Shown: positions 1 to 11,553, numbered from the stretch's first letter. The stretch: 64,000 nt of DNA from Henricia sp. BOLD:AAB3569 (GCA_037783545.1 JBBELK010000006.1:1686501-1750500); one strand, 5' to 3'. Notes: generated from the sequence alone by a model not told the origin. A program made the numbers and translations.

Positions 1-432
1 GGGTTCTGATGTCATTCCTTTGTCTGATATTTTCTTTGCAGTGGGCATGGCATGTCAGGCATGGGCACTCTCTGTCTCTTCTCCTTTGTGGCTGTTCCTG
101 CCATGTTTGTAGGTGGCATCTGGACACTGGCGGCCATGAAGCTAACTGGAGTTGTCAATTGATCAACTAACAAAGTAGAACAATCAGGGACCAATTTCAT
201 GTTGCTGTTTAATATGCTTAGCAAAAATATGCAGAGTACCAATTACCAATCAAATACAGATGGCTTGAGATTTTTTAGCTGGTAACCCGTTTTTGCTAAG
301 CAAAATTTTTCTGTGCCGAGCATATTTTCAGCTAGCCAGCACCACGGAATTGGCCCTGAATAGACACTAACAAACCCAGAAGGTAAATGACCCGTTAACA
401 TACAGTACTGACGTTGAATATACATTGAAAAT
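1..432. other. No recognisable feature
   Basis: Short open frames occur on the minus strand, but none resembles a known family and none has convincing splice signals. I see nothing in this stretch. Confidence 0.4.
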
Positions 433-719
433 ATAAAGCCTAGCATACACTGACCTTGCAACTGATCGGTTGCTTAATTAAGTTGATGTAAGCACCCTAT
501 ACTACTGGCAACTGCAAAAATTACAGTTGCTGCGAGATGCTCGTGTTCTACTTTCTGGCAACTAGTTGTATCCAGTTGCGGTCAGTTTTGTCCATGTACG
601 TGTACTTGCAACTAGTTGCCGTCAGTTGAACGAGGGTGTCTGATCACATGGGCGGACATCAACAGCAACTGATCAGTTGAGTTGCTTCCAGTTGCAAGGT
701 CGATGTACGCTAGGCTTAT
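433..719. mobile_element. MITE with ~30-bp inverted termini
   Basis: The left end (from ATAAAGCCTAGC) and the reverse complement of the right end (…GCTAGGCTTAT) match over about 30 bp, including CCTTGCAACT. The interior is built of repeated AACTGATC(A/G)GTTG words. There is no coding capacity. Target duplication is unclear. A related partial copy follows at 753-911. Confidence 0.6.
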
Positions 720-752
720 CACCCAAGTTGCCGTGTCAATGTGCGCACTCTA

Positions 753-911
753 AAAATGTAGACCAAGCTAAAAAATGTAGACCAAGTTGCCGCTAGCTGT
801 GCAACTGATCAGTTGCTGTCGATGTGCGCGCTACGCACACATCGACAGCAACTGATCGGTTGAGTTGCTTCCAGTTTGTAATACAAGGTCAATCATGTAT
901 GCTAGGCTTAA
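753..911. repeat. Partial second copy of the 433-719 MITE with internal hairpin
   Basis: It ends with the same CAAGGTC...GCTAGGCTTA terminus as the element to its left. It contains a perfect hairpin around 799-850 made from the arms GCAACTGATCAGTTGCTGTC and its complement. The word AAAAATGTAGACCAAG is repeated in tandem at its start. Confidence 0.5.
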
Positions 912-1370
912 GTCAAAATAATGCAGTTTTTGCTGTAACATCAAGTTGTTCTGTAGGTTTTAAGGATGATAAAGAAAAAGGGTTGTCTTATAAAACTTTT
1001 TGCCAGTACATAAATAAAAAAAATCGTACAGAAAAATAAGCTTTTGTAAATAATATATATTCAAGAACTGAAATTCAACATCGAATCTCAGGTATTTACC
1101 TCTGAAACGAAAAATACAATTTTTTCAGTACTAATTTTGTTATTGTACAGGTTGTGAACAACATGAAAAAAGGGACCAATTTTGGAATGAATGTATTTTT
1201 TTGAATGAATATTTTTTATGTAACCAGCTGGCTGGAATCTTATTTGGTTAAATTTGAAAAGAAACTCGGAGGAACAAGGAAAGGTGAACAATTTAAACAC
1301 CATTTTTGCTCATTTTGGTATGTAAATATTAATTCTTTTTGGTGTGTATGTTTCGTTATAATGGCTCCTC
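912..1370. other. No recognisable feature
   Basis: AT-rich sequence with only short shadow frames on both strands. No repeat partner was noticed elsewhere in the window. Confidence 0.35.
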
Positions 1371-1467
1371 ACACTATGAGCAACTAACCAATTTTGGAAA
1401 TTGGGCACAAACTATTGTTATTAACAATGGTTTGTGCGCAATTTCCACTGTTAGTTGCTCATAGTGT
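1371..1467. repeat. Foldback (hairpin) element
   Basis: Arms beginning ACACTATGAGCAACTAAC and ending GTTAGTTGCTCATAGTGT pair over most of the ~97 bp, around a centre near 1420. It looks like a small foldback MITE. No coding content. Confidence 0.6.
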
Positions 1468-1529
1468 CAAGTATGAAAATGCATTAGTATTCAAGAGAAT
1501 GTCATCATGACGTCAACTTGCTTAGGCAA

Positions 1530-1846
1530 AACAAAAAAAACCTATGTTTAGCGTTAGCACGCGCATCACTTTCAACCCTGCGCATCAAAGCTTTTTTTTT
1601 CCCTTCAAAACTCCCTCCCCCCCAAAAAAAACCTTATCGTTAGCGTGCGCATCACTTTCAACCCCCTGCGCGTTTTTGCTTTTTTGTTGAGTGTTTCGAT
1701 TAAAAACATGCCTGTTGGCTTCATGTCAACTTGACTTTATTGCTTGAAATCAACTTAGAAAAAAACAAAAAAAAACAAGCGTCACCGCATTAGTTTGGGA
1801 GACTTCAACTTATGCTAAACATAGTTCTTTTTTTGGCCTTAATTTG
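1530..1846 (+). repeat. Dispersed repeat with an internal direct duplication
   Basis: The word GTTAGC(A/G)(C/T)GCGCATCACTTTCAACC occurs at about 1550 and again at about 1638, so a ~45-bp block is duplicated. The right part (about 1705-1846) has an inverted partner at 6784-6885, sharing the TATGTTTAG, AATAAAGTCAAGTT and GAAGCCAAC words. This is a dispersed non-coding repeat of unknown class. Confidence 0.5.
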
Positions 1847-1849
1847 TTA

Positions 1850-2890
1850 AACAAGTGTGGCGAAAGAATCACTCAAATATATATTGAAGTTCTCGAGGTA
1901 TGATTTGTTAACGATGGAACTCTCTAATTTGGTATAATTTCACACAATATTACGGAACCAGGGTGCTTGCGATGAGGTCATGTTCACTGGAATAGTCATA
2001 AACCTCAAATGTGTACAAACTACAAACATTTCGTCCCATGGAACCACTGGGCCGTGGGTCAAAGGCCCATATCTTGTTCGAATGCTCCTGCCTAAAGGTG
2101 AATAAATTGTTAAACCATAATATGAAAGATTCACAGTTAAAAAGATTAAATCATCAATGTTCGTGTGAAAGTACTGGTTCATTTTGTAAAAATCAATAAT
2201 TGTAAAAATCATAATTTTTGGAGCTTTAACCTCGATCACTAGGCCTATTCTGTGCTGAGCAATTATAGAGTATGTACTTACCCTGGGAATAGTCACCGAG
2301 TGCAGTTTCAACCTTGTTCTCTTGAACAATTATACAGTGTGCACTGACCCTTGGAATGGTCACTTGAACAATTACGAACAGCAGAAATATAGAAAATATG
2401 TAGCAATTGTTCACACGGTATATGAGTCGCGAAATTTCCGCATTGCATTAATTGTTGATGGAAAACTGTCAGTACACTCGTTCGATTGCTTTAGAATTTA
2501 ACCTAATCTAGCATACAATATAAATTTACAAAGTTCACTTATTAAATCAAAATTTTGAGTGGGTTTTTCAAATTGTTTTTTTTTTATAAGCAAGGTAAAA
2601 TTATGTACAAATCCCACAGATTTTTAATGCTGCATATATAAGGTTTTTAAAAGTGTATTGCAATTTTTGTGTTTGAAATGTAAACGTACTACTAAACACC
2701 ATTTTAGCATATTTGGAAAGTTCATCGTCCTTTAATAATTAAATTTTACACATTTTGTACTTGTAAATTTCATTGAAATACACCATGTGTGCACTTTCAC
2801 CTCACTTTATACATTCATACGCTTATTAAAATACCGTTATGTAAATTTATTCATTCTTGGAGAAATAAACAATATATACACATGTATATA
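1850..2890. other. AT-rich stretch, nothing recognised
   Basis: A loosely repeated motif (CTTACCCTGGGAATAGTCAC / CTGACCCTTGGAATGGTCAC) appears near 2278 and 2345. Otherwise I see no gene, repeat family or regulatory signal. Confidence 0.35.
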
Positions 2891-2893
2891 TAG

Positions 2894-3078
2894 TGGAATG
2901 AATTGCCCTTTCAGATCAGATCTAGTGATACACTATCCTCTTTCAAATCATGTCTCAAAACCCACCTCATGCACAAGGCATTTGATCAAATGTAATTTTC
3001 TTTAATAGTGTGTAATTTGTATTTCAGCGAGCGCTCTTGAGGGTGGAAACGTTGCGCTATATAAAAAACTATGAATTG
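2894..3078 (+). mobile_element. 3' end of an L2/CR1-like non-LTR retrotransposon
   Basis: From 2894 to the stop at 2993-2995 the frame reads WNELPFQIRSS...FKSCLKTHLM..AF. This is the classic C-terminal tail of ORF2 in L2/CR1/Jockey-type elements (pattern WN-LP...FK--LKT-L---AF). It is followed by a 3' UTR ending in GCGCTCTTGAGGG and TTGCGCTATATAAA, a tail style typical of L2-clade elements. The copy is 5'-truncated to its last ~34 codons, so no reverse transcriptase or endonuclease domain is present. What is seen is the motif series and tail. The clade assignment is inference. Confidence 0.7.
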
Positions 3079-3082
3079 CAGG

Positions 3083-3353
3083 ATAGGGCGACAAATCGTG
3101 TGTAAAAAAGGTATATTAGGGCGACGTGCTCAATAGGGTGACATTTTGGTGTCGCCCTAATATTTTTGAGTTTAAAAATCATTTTTTTAGGTCAAAAACC
3201 ATTTTTTTTAGGTCGAGAACCATTTTTATTGGGACTGGAGTTGTTTCTCTTCGGTCTGGAAGCTTCGGGTAAAAAAATAAGGTGTCATTTTGAGTGACTC
3301 TTGCCGAAATTTCGGTGGTCTCCGGTGAGAGTCTTCCCGAAATGTCGCCCTAT
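3083..3353. mobile_element. Short MITE with GGGCGACA termini
   Basis: The left end ATAGGGCGACA and right end TGTCGCCCTAT are exact inverted repeats. Another TAGGGCGAC / GTCGCCCTA pair lies inside near 3117 and 3155. Non-coding, with poly-T tracts inside. Confidence 0.5.
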
Positions 3354-4316
3354 TGCGGCATTCAGCGTTGTTTAAATATTCATTATTATTAGGTGATCGG
3401 GCCAACAGCCCGATCACCTATTACTCTCGTACGATTTCTTTATTTTTTTTTTTTTTTTTTTTTTTCTTTTTCCACTCAAACGTTTCCAGAGCTTTTCTTC
3501 AAAACGGTTCAAGCTATCAACTTAAAACTTGGTAGGAACATCAACCCCAATGTGAAGATGTGCATACAAGTGTGACGTCATTGTGACGTCATTAGGTATC
3601 AAATTACAAACCAAAAATGACCAAAATATGCATGTTTTAAAATGCTTCCGTCTGGAAAACCACGTGACCCATGATTTTCGTATTTAGCAGGCTTATAGAT
3701 AAGATCATGGCCTACGATTTTCTTCGTGTGGGCATTTTCATCTGACCCTTCCTTCTGGGGTCAATCTGAGGTCAAAGTTCAACGAAAACGAAAATCGCAA
3801 TTTTTGCACTTATTGAGCAACAATGCCCATCAAACCAAGCTGAATCTTTAAGTAACTAAGTACAGGCATAGGTCCTATGGCAGACTTTCACCAACGTGTA
3901 TAATATTATGATGGCATCAAGCGTGACGTCATCGTGACGTCATCAAGTATCAAATTACACCCCCCAAAAAAACAAAATATGCATATTTTAAAATGCTTCC
4001 GTCTTGAAAACCACGTGACCCAGGAACTTCGTATTTGGCAGGTTTACAGATGACATTCTGTGCTACAATTTTCTTTGTGTGGGCATTTTCATCTGACCCT
4101 TCCTTCTGGGGTCAATTGGAGGTCAAAGTTCAACGAAACTGAGAATCTCAGTTTTTACACTTACCAGCAACAATGCCCATCAAACCAAGCTGAATCGTTA
4201 GTAAATTAGATACAGACATAGGCCCTACGGCAGACTTTCACCAGAATGTATAGTATCACGATGGCATCAAGTGTGACGTAATCATGACGTCATCAGGTGT
4301 CAAATTACAAAAATTG

Positions 4317-5290
4317 AAAGGTTATTATTTCCAAAATTCATATCTCAAGAACCGTAATAGATACTTGAACAATTCTTTCACAACATGATAAGTCTAAATG
4401 AACTGAACAAATCATACGATGTCATGACCCCTGTGTGACGCCTACTTCCGGTCCAAACCGGAAGTTGTTCGAAAATGTGCATTTTGTAAGCGTTTTGAAT
4501 GCAAATAGATTCAAAGTGGTAGTGAATTTGACCATATTTCTACGGAACGAAATGTTTCCACACATGTAGACTTTTTGACTATACCATTTGTGACGTCATC
4601 ACATGGACGGTGGTTACGTAATGTGGTGTCAAAATACGCAAATTTGGAGCTGAATTGTTTTAAAATGCTGTATCTTGAGAACTACAGCAGATATTTGCAT
4701 GATTCTTTCGCCACATTTAAGAACTTGATGTTTATCAAATTGTTGAACAATTTGTGCACAACATTGTGACGTCATGATATCGTCACAGGTGTCAAATTAC
4801 AAAAATTCAAAGGTTATTATTTTTAAAATTCATATCTCAAGAACCGTAATAGATACTTGAACAATTCTTTCACAATATGATAAGTCTAAATGAACTGAAC
4901 AAATCATACGATGTCATGACCCCTGTGTGACGCCTACTTCCGGTCCAAACCGGAAGAGGTTCGAAAATGTACACTTGTTTAGCACTTTGAATGCAAATAG
5001 AGCCAAAGTGGTAGGGAATTTGACCATAGTTCTACGGAACGAAATGTTTTCACACATGTGGACCTTTTGACTATACCATTGGTGACGTCATTACATGGAC
5101 GGTGGTTACGTAATGTACGTCAAATTACGCAAATTTGGAGCGGAGATGTTTTAAAATGCTGTATCTTGAAAACTACAACAGATATTGGTATGATTCCTTC
5201 GCCACATTTAAGAACTTGATGTTCAACATATTGTTCAACAATTTGTGCACAAAATTGTGACGTCATGATGTCGTCACAGGTGTCACATTA
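4317..5290 (+). repeat. ~490-bp internal tandem duplication in Helentron copy 1
   Basis: The block starting AAAGGTTATTATTT and running through the CGGTCCAAACCGGAAG and ATACCATT(T/G)GTGACGTCA segments occurs twice in copy 1 but once in the copy at 25-26.8 kb. The duplication is therefore specific to this copy or has been lost from the other. Confidence 0.75.
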
Positions 5291-5405
5291 CAAGATTTCA
5301 AAGGTTATTATTTCAACAATTCATATCTCAAAACGGTGCAAGCTATCAACCCCCCAGCTATGGCGGATATGCAGGGAGGAGATATTAGTTACCGGATTAG
5401 TGTAT

Positions 5406-5528
5406 ACAGCACCCGATTTCACGAAACTTTACGCAAATGCGCAAGTCCACTTACGCCATAAGCTATTGCGCAAGTAATGGCGTAAGTGGACTTGCGCAAT
5501 TGCGTAAAGTTTCGTGAAATCGGCTGCT
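5406..5528. repeat. Foldback palindrome inside the Helentron-like element
   Basis: Arms beginning CCGATTTCACGAAACTTTAC and ending GTAAAGTTTCGTGAAATCGG pair around a short centre with the GCGCAAGT words. The same palindrome is present at about 26,530-26,652 in copy 2. Its terminal word also occurs alone near 18,062, so it may be an independent MITE nested in the ancestor. Confidence 0.65.
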
Positions 5529-5668
5529 GAACTTCCATTTTTGCCATTCCACAGGTGATAACAACGTCTGAAATTCATCACAAAATGTTCATTTATCCCG
5601 ATCACCTGGCGTTTGTAACAACAAACGTCATACCTCTAGTTATTATTATTATTATAGTAATGTTTATA

Positions 5669-6266
5669 CAGTGTGTCCATAAAAAAAGGAAACCCATCTT
5701 TAAACGCAAATTATCAGAATTCTGTGCAATATTTCAAAAAGAGGTGTGTATGTAGGGAAAGTCCAGACTGTCCTCTGTCCAATGGTACCAGGGTCATTGT
5801 GTAACTGTCATGGATGACTGAGCAAACATGGCCATTATGAAAGGTGGTAAAATCATCACTCTGACAAGTTAGCACTTCACTTGAAAGTGGGATAAGGGCA
5901 ATTTTTCAAACCTTACAGATAAATTCAGGGGTGTGTGCCCTCGACATGCCCACCATTTCTGTCAATACACAGCTCACATCATCTCATGTCTCTGACTGCT
6001 CATCTTCATTCAAAATGCGTGTTCTCAACACTTCATTGCCCTTATTCCACTTTCAAGTGCTAACTTGCCACAGTGATGATTTCACCACCTTTCATAATGG
6101 CCATGTTTGCTTAGTCATGCATAACAGTTATACATAATGACCCTGGTACCATTGGACAGAGGACAGTCTAGACTTTCCCTACATATGCGCATCTTTTTGA
6201 AATATTGCACAGAATTCTGATAATTTGCGTTTAAAGATGGGTTTCCTTTTTTTTATGGACACCCTG
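5669..6266. mobile_element. Long-TIR MITE, TA target duplication (Tc1/mariner-like)
   Basis: Termini CAGTGTGTCCATAAAA and TTTTATGGACACCCTG are inverted repeats. Pairing continues for about 75 bp on each side (GGAAACCCATCTTTAAACGC etc.) and weaker pairing extends further. The element is flanked by TA on both sides, 598 bp long and non-coding. Related ends occur at 13,915-14,117 and, more distantly, at 51,192-51,779. Confidence 0.7.
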
Positions 6267-6385
6267 TATTGTCAAAAGCCCATCACCTAATTTTCACAGT
6301 GTTTAGTATTACTGTCTCAAATATTTAGCCTGTATTTCGCCCGAGATCTGAGAAACAAATTACTTGGGTTTTGTAAAGTTGATAT

Positions 6386-6466
6386 GGGGGCTTTTCCAAA
6401 TCTCGTCTCCATAGGGTTTACATGGAGCCGGAGTCTGAGCCCAAGTCGAGATTTGGAAAAAGGCCC
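6386..6466. repeat. Small foldback
   Basis: GGGCTTTTCCAAATCTCG and CGAGATTTGGAAAAAGGCCC are inverted around a ~40-bp centre. Confidence 0.5.
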
Positions 6467-6783
6467 TTGTATTCAAGAAGTGACATATATACTTGGAACT
6501 ACATGTACATGTACCAGATTAATTGTTGAGAAAAATGCCATTCGGCATTGTTGCACCCATATGTCCTCCAGGATTAAGTAGTTAATTTACTGATTCAAAT
6601 AAAAACAGTAAAATCTTAAAACATTCATTCGCAGTCAGGATTGGAATAAAGGTTTAGTAATGTGTACATGTACATACACATACGTTTGTCATTTGTGTGA
6701 ATAAAATATATCTTATTATTGGAAAAGTTGTGTACTTGTGCATACATTTAAAAATTGCAGTTTCCTCATGTCAGGATCCAAAC

Positions 6784-6885
6784 TAAGGCCAACAAAATTA
6801 ACTATGTTTAGTGTTAGTTGAAGTCTCTTAAAATGATGATTCCAAGCAATAAAGTCAAGTTAATATGAAGCCAACATTCATAAAT
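6784..6885 (-). repeat. Inverted copy of the 1705-1846 repeat
   Basis: On the minus strand this matches the right part of the repeat at 1.7-1.85 kb. They share ACTATGTTTAG, AATAAAGTCAAGTT and ATGAAGCCAAC. Confidence 0.5.
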
Positions 6886-7239
6886 ACCTTGGACAGTTTA
6901 CGCATCCCTATTGGCTGAAAGAACGTCACATGGGCAGTCTTAAATTAGCGATAAAGAATAGTGATAATGCCCGGCTGGCTGTCCCGCGTTTGTGTCGTAG
7001 TCAGCGCGTATATGGAACACGCACATGCACAAAGAAACTGCACCCGCCTGAAAGCAAATTGTGCACTTTAGTACTTATATCCAGTCGTGAGCGTGCGCGA
7101 GCAACGCGCCTGCGTTACTCGTAACGCGTGCGATCGAACAAAAACAACATCACGCACAGCTCGCAGTTGTACGAACGCCGTGTTGACACTAGACTGTAGG
7201 CATAGGAAAGTGAATGCAAATTATGGCAAAACGATGAAT

Positions 7240-7406
7240 GGGATTAAAAGTAGGTTTGGCCAATCTTAAACAACCCGTTTAAAACCAGCTAGGGGTCCTG
7301 GGCACTGATAATGCCCTCGCCTGGCGGCTCGGGCATTATCAGTGCCCAGGACCCCTAGCTGGCTTTAAACGTGTGTTTAAGATTGGCCAAACCTACTTTT
7401 AACCCC
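7240..7406. repeat. Long near-perfect hairpin (foldback MITE)
   Basis: Arms of ~75 bp, starting GGGATTAAAAGTAGGTTTGG and ending CCAAACCTACTTTTAACCCC, pair around a short CpG-containing loop near 7315. The arms contain AGCTAGGGGTCCTGGGCACT. The element is non-coding and the two arms are very similar, suggesting a young insertion. Confidence 0.65.
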
Positions 7407-7409
7407 TAA

Positions 7410-7859
7410 GTATTTATTGACGAAAATCCAGACGGCAACGTTAATGTCATCATGAAGTTCTAGCCCCGACTGCCGTCAACAGCAGCGTGTCTAAGTGCAT
7501 TGAGGTTTTGAAGAAAAAAAAGCTTTGACATGCAGGGTTGAATGCTGATCAGTTCTTTTTTCTTGGTCTAAGCAAAAAATGCCAATAGACCCTTTGCACG
7601 AGCAGCCATGACAGGGTGCAGGTGTTAATTTTTTTAATGATGCGACAATAGATCCACAAAGTACAAAGTGCCTTCTCGTGCATGACTGCCCCCTGTCATG
7701 GTATCCCGTGCAAATCAATGTGGTCAAACTTGGAGCCTTGTTTGGAGTTCGTTGCAATCATAGGTAAATAAAATGCATTTTGTGCTCACCTTATATTGGA
7801 CAGCTTCAAAATGAAAGTAAATTATGTAGCATCCCACAGACAGCTGTAAAAATGGCTTC
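7410..7859. other. No recognisable gene
   Basis: A minus-strand open frame of 88 codons exists but resembles nothing known. The word CCAATAGACCCTTTGCACG recurs inverted near 38,838, so this may be part of a dispersed repeat. Confidence 0.3.
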
Positions 7860-7863
7860 TTAA

Positions 7864-8183
7864 AGACCCTATGCATCATTTGCAAGATAAAAATGGAAGA
7901 ATGTTGGTAAACTAGTCTGAAAAAAAATGTTAGCTACATACATGTAGATGCATCAATGCTTCAGAAAACCTTGAAAATCTATGTATGGATTTTGTGTACA
8001 AGTAAATGGTAAAAATACTTTTTTAGACAACCACCTTCGGTTGTCAATTTCCAGCATAAAATACCATGATGGAAATAAACTAATGTGGTTTTTGTTACCA
8101 TTGCTATCAACACTTTGAGTAAGGTTTTTCTTGTCAACTCATGAAAAACAAAATTGTGTCATTGCAAATGATACAATGGGCCT
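7864..8183. mobile_element. TTAA-flanked MITE (AGACCC...GGGCCT)
   Basis: TTAA occurs at 7860-7863 and 8184-8187. The ends AGACCCTATGCATCATTTGC and GCAAATGATACAATGGGCCT are inverted repeats. Same terminal type as the 27,565-28,095 element. TTAA duplications are typical of Kolobok and piggyBac. Confidence 0.65.
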
Positions 8184-8189
8184 TTAAGA

Positions 8190-8888
8190 GTAAATTGAAA
8201 ACAAGGACCAATATCAGTGAGGTGTGGAACACTAGTTTTAATGTGCAGTTCACTGGTGAATTTATCAATGTATACATATAATCATTTTTTTGATAGAAAC
8301 AATTTACAGCCCATTCATTTTTTGTTACACTGATTTGTGTGCCCTTTTATTACTGGTTCAATGCTTCACAAAGCTGGCATTTAAGCAGACATTTGTTACA
8401 ACCAACATCGTGTTTACAGCAAAATGTATGTACATATATTTTTTATTTTACTTACAGTGATCCTACTTAAATCAACACCAAATGTGACCCTCCAACACAA
8501 AAGTCACATGGCTGTATTTTTAGATTACGGACATTCAGATTTTGGTGTTAAAAGCTAGAAAAATTTATATTTTACTCTTAGTCACAGGTTTTTTTTAAAA
8601 TTCATTTCTTAAATTCGAAGGAGTTCATCAGGGTAACTTGAGGGGCATTTTTTTCTACATTTTAAACATTTTTCTGAGGCTGCTAGTCTGCACTTGTTTT
8701 GTCCATTTATCGGCCAAAATGTATTTTTGTGCTTGATGGTCACAAAAAAGGGGAGAAAAATCACTGTCCTTATTAAGATTTGAACCCAAGACATTTAGCA
8801 TTCCAGGCAGATGTTTTATGAAACTGTGCCCAGTGGTATTACTCCCTCTACATGCACTCACTCAAATACATAATGAGAAATACTACAT
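8190..8888. other. No recognisable feature
   Basis: AT-rich. A minus-strand GGGTTCAAATC word near 8775 resembles a Pol III B box but has no matching A box or tRNA fold. I see nothing else. Confidence 0.3.
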
Positions 8889-8890
8889 TT

Positions 8891-9023
8891 AGGCACAGGC
8901 TCGTCAGCAATGCGCGCGCGCCAAATTCGTTCCACAAAATACGCAGCTCCATGCCTTTGCTATGGAGCTGCGTATTTCGTGGCACGAATTTGGCGCGCGC
9001 GCATTGCTGACGAGCCTGTGCCT
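8891..9023. mobile_element. Palindromic TTAA MITE, AGGCACAGGCTCG family, copy 1
   Basis: Arms starting AGGCACAGGCTCGTCAGCAA pair with the right end TTGCTGACGAGCCTGTGCCT. TTAA follows on the right, and on the left it is a degenerate TTTA. The centre repeats GCAGCTCCATG / CATGGAGCTGC-type arms. A near-identical copy lies at 29,594-29,721 and a partial one at 32,613. Confidence 0.75.
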
Positions 9024-9029
9024 TTAAGT

Positions 9030-11550
9030 GTCAAAATGAAAATGCACAATAAATAAATGAAATACAGAATATATTACATAAAAATGCAGTGCCTTTAAAA
9101 AGGGAATTGAAATAAAAGGCAAACAATACATTCCACATTTTAAAACAATAACCAGTTTTTCCACACTTAATTATAAGCTTGGTCAATTCCAAACATTTTG
9201 AAATGGATTTGAATTGCGCTTAGGAATTGCAACACCATTTGGATTGGATTCCCTTTTCAAAACAAACGTTGCCACTAAAATTAGAAAAACAATTTAAAAA
9301 CACGATACAAAACACTGCCAAATTTGTGGAATGTTGTAATATCTGCACCATTAACATTTAGAATCACCAAGATAATGATAATCAATTTCTCCAAAACATG
9401 GAATTCGCGATTCTCACTCCTAACTTGGAATTTATTTTTATTGACTTTAGAAACGTTTCGCCTAAGCCTACTGTTAATGGGAACCTAACAAAATCCCAGA
9501 ATCAAAGATATCGAGCTAAACAAGTGAGAGATCCTTTAGTGAGAGATTGCATATTTTCTGCAAATGGCACAACTTCCCAGTCTTGAAATAAGTTGAAATA
9601 ATTGTTTTTGTGATATTACCGGTATAAAAAACTGTGGTTTCCACTTACTTCACCTAGTAAACCATGTGCCTATTAATAAAAAAAATTAAAAAGAAGAAAT
9701 TCCCTAACTGAATGACTATGTTTGACAGGAAAGAAACAATCTTCTAAAATCCCCTTACCAGTTTTCACCACCAAAATGCTATTGAAAACAAAAGTTGAGT
9801 GAAAGTACATGTACATGTACCTCAGTTTTTAGGCACAAACTTCCAATATTATGCATTAATTTGATTCAAAGCCATATGAAATGGCCATTAAATCACGGAT
9901 GTGTGTACATGTATGGAGGGCAGATCATTTCGCCTCCCTAGAATTTTCCCAGGAAATGTTTCCCTGAATTATTTGCAGAGTGGCTTGAGCTAATTATTAG
10001 TCCCTGGCTTTTAGGTGTACGGCATCTATTCTTGGCAGAAATAAATGAAAGAGGCTGGTCAAAATATGAGACTACAGCGGAACTTATATAGTACCGGTAG
10101 CTTGCGGACTAGTTCATACAAAAAATAGAAAGGTTGTGACTTGGGCATTTCCGGATCTTACAGAAAATATGTTTACAATTTCAAAGCCTCCAGCCAAATT
10201 TTCCATTTGGAAATATAAAAACGGACAAAAATAGATGGCTTCAATAGGTGAGGATATTATTTTTAAAGCCAAAAAAAGGATACATTTTCTAATTCAAAAT
10301 GATTCAAATTTCAGCCCTTTACTTTGTATCCCTACCTTAGGTTTGTGGAAGTTTGAATTTTGAGGGTCCCTGAAATACATTTTTGGACTCTCGAAACTAT
10401 AGGGGCCTATACCCATCTCCGTTACAGACTAGTCTTGGTTAGGCAGTTGATCAACGGACAAAATGCAGCAGTTGACAATGTTGTGCACACAGTACAGTTC
10501 ATTATAACAAACTCTTAATAGATTCCGTACGTTCGTAACAGGGGTTTAAATTCAGCATGCAAGAACAATCATCAATCTTTATTAAAATTTACTTCTCACG
10601 GTAAGATTGTCCTTAAAAAGGCAATTTCTTTGTCTGCACAAGCTACCGTAAGCGACAGACTCCAAGATAATCCATGTTTGAAAGGTTGTACTAACGTGCT
10701 GCATACAAATCGGGTTATTTAACAATGACGTGACACAATATGGACTATTAATGGAGTCATGCCGCAGTGGTTGCCTTGACATGACTAATGAGCCGAAGCA
10801 TGGAAGGCAATAGTCCATGACCCAGAACTTCACAAAATTATCATCAAATATTGATGTGTGCCATCACTCATACTGGCCACATGCGGAAAACATTGAATAT
10901 AATTCTCGAAAATCCACTGTTAAAAGTCAATGACAGCAGTTACAACATGCGTGACATACCATTGTCAACTTCTAAGTGCAGATTTTTGAGAATTGTATGC
11001 ACAAATTCTGTCAATTTCATAGACACACAAAAGATAAATTGAAGTTTGGTGGGGATTGGGCAGCAGTTTATTGCACTACCCAAGTTTTAACGTCTGCCTG
11101 GCCATATTGCTAAATAACGTACGCTTCTTTATATGGAGGATATCCCCCACAGGTCTATACAAGTGCAGTAAATGTAAGTCCCTGGTTACAGAACAGCAAT
11201 TAAATAATGCCCAAGTAGATCCCTGGAATTTGATTGATAGCAGGTCACATGACGTTAAATAATTTAACCATTTAATGCTACGTCAACCGTGCATTTTTGT
11301 TCCATACAATTTTGTCCATTGCACGGCGTGCCTGTTTTCATTGCACGGCACACGCATTGCATGAATTTTTACTGCAGTGCACAACACGGAAGCAGACGCG
11401 TTTGTGTAAGACGCACGTGTGGTACCGGTAGATGAGTCGGATTCGGTCATTGTGATGCGAGGGATGTCAGTGACTGGGGTCTTAAATACTTTTTCATATT
11501 CTCAGGCCGTCGGATGTTAATTCTCCAATCAAATGACAATGATCTCTTTG
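9030..11550. other. 2.5-kb stretch with no recognisable gene
   Basis: AT-rich with scattered ACATGTAC words (9809, 9905). Short open frames (e.g. 10,582-10,833 minus) carry no family motif, no plausible splice partners and no repeat partner in the window. Confidence 0.35.
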
Positions 11551-11553
11551 GGC

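Larger units (their letters stand above)
3391..5641 (+). mobile_element. Non-autonomous Helentron/Helitron2-like element, copy 1
   Basis: The left end is a 12-bp stem hairpin starting AGGTGATCGGGC (3391-3419). The reverse complement of its first 11 bases recurs not at the right tip but about 35 bp inside it (CCCGATCACCT, 5598-5608). A short hairpin (GCGTTTGT...ACAAACG) and the tip ATACCTCTAG follow. An asymmetric terminal inverted repeat plus a 3' hairpin and no clear target duplication are the hallmarks of Helentrons (Helitron2), which insert between T and T. There is no coding capacity. It contains ~340-bp diverged internal repeats, nine TGACGTCA palindromes, a ~120-bp foldback (5406-5528), and an internal duplication in which 4317-4800 is repeated at 4809-5290. 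A shorter copy lies at 24,999-26,764. The structure is seen directly. The class name is inference. Confidence 0.7.

Noticed and set aside
433..911. CRISPR-like array because of the recurring AACTGATCAGTTG word
   Set aside because: Spacing is irregular, the words are inverted repeats of a MITE, and the sequence is eukaryotic.
8765..8790. B-box-like GGGTTCAAATC on the minus strand
   Set aside because: No A box at suitable spacing and no tRNA fold.
10582..10833. 83-codon minus-strand frame as a gene
   Set aside because: No family motif, splice partner or repeat support; length is expected by chance in 64 kb.
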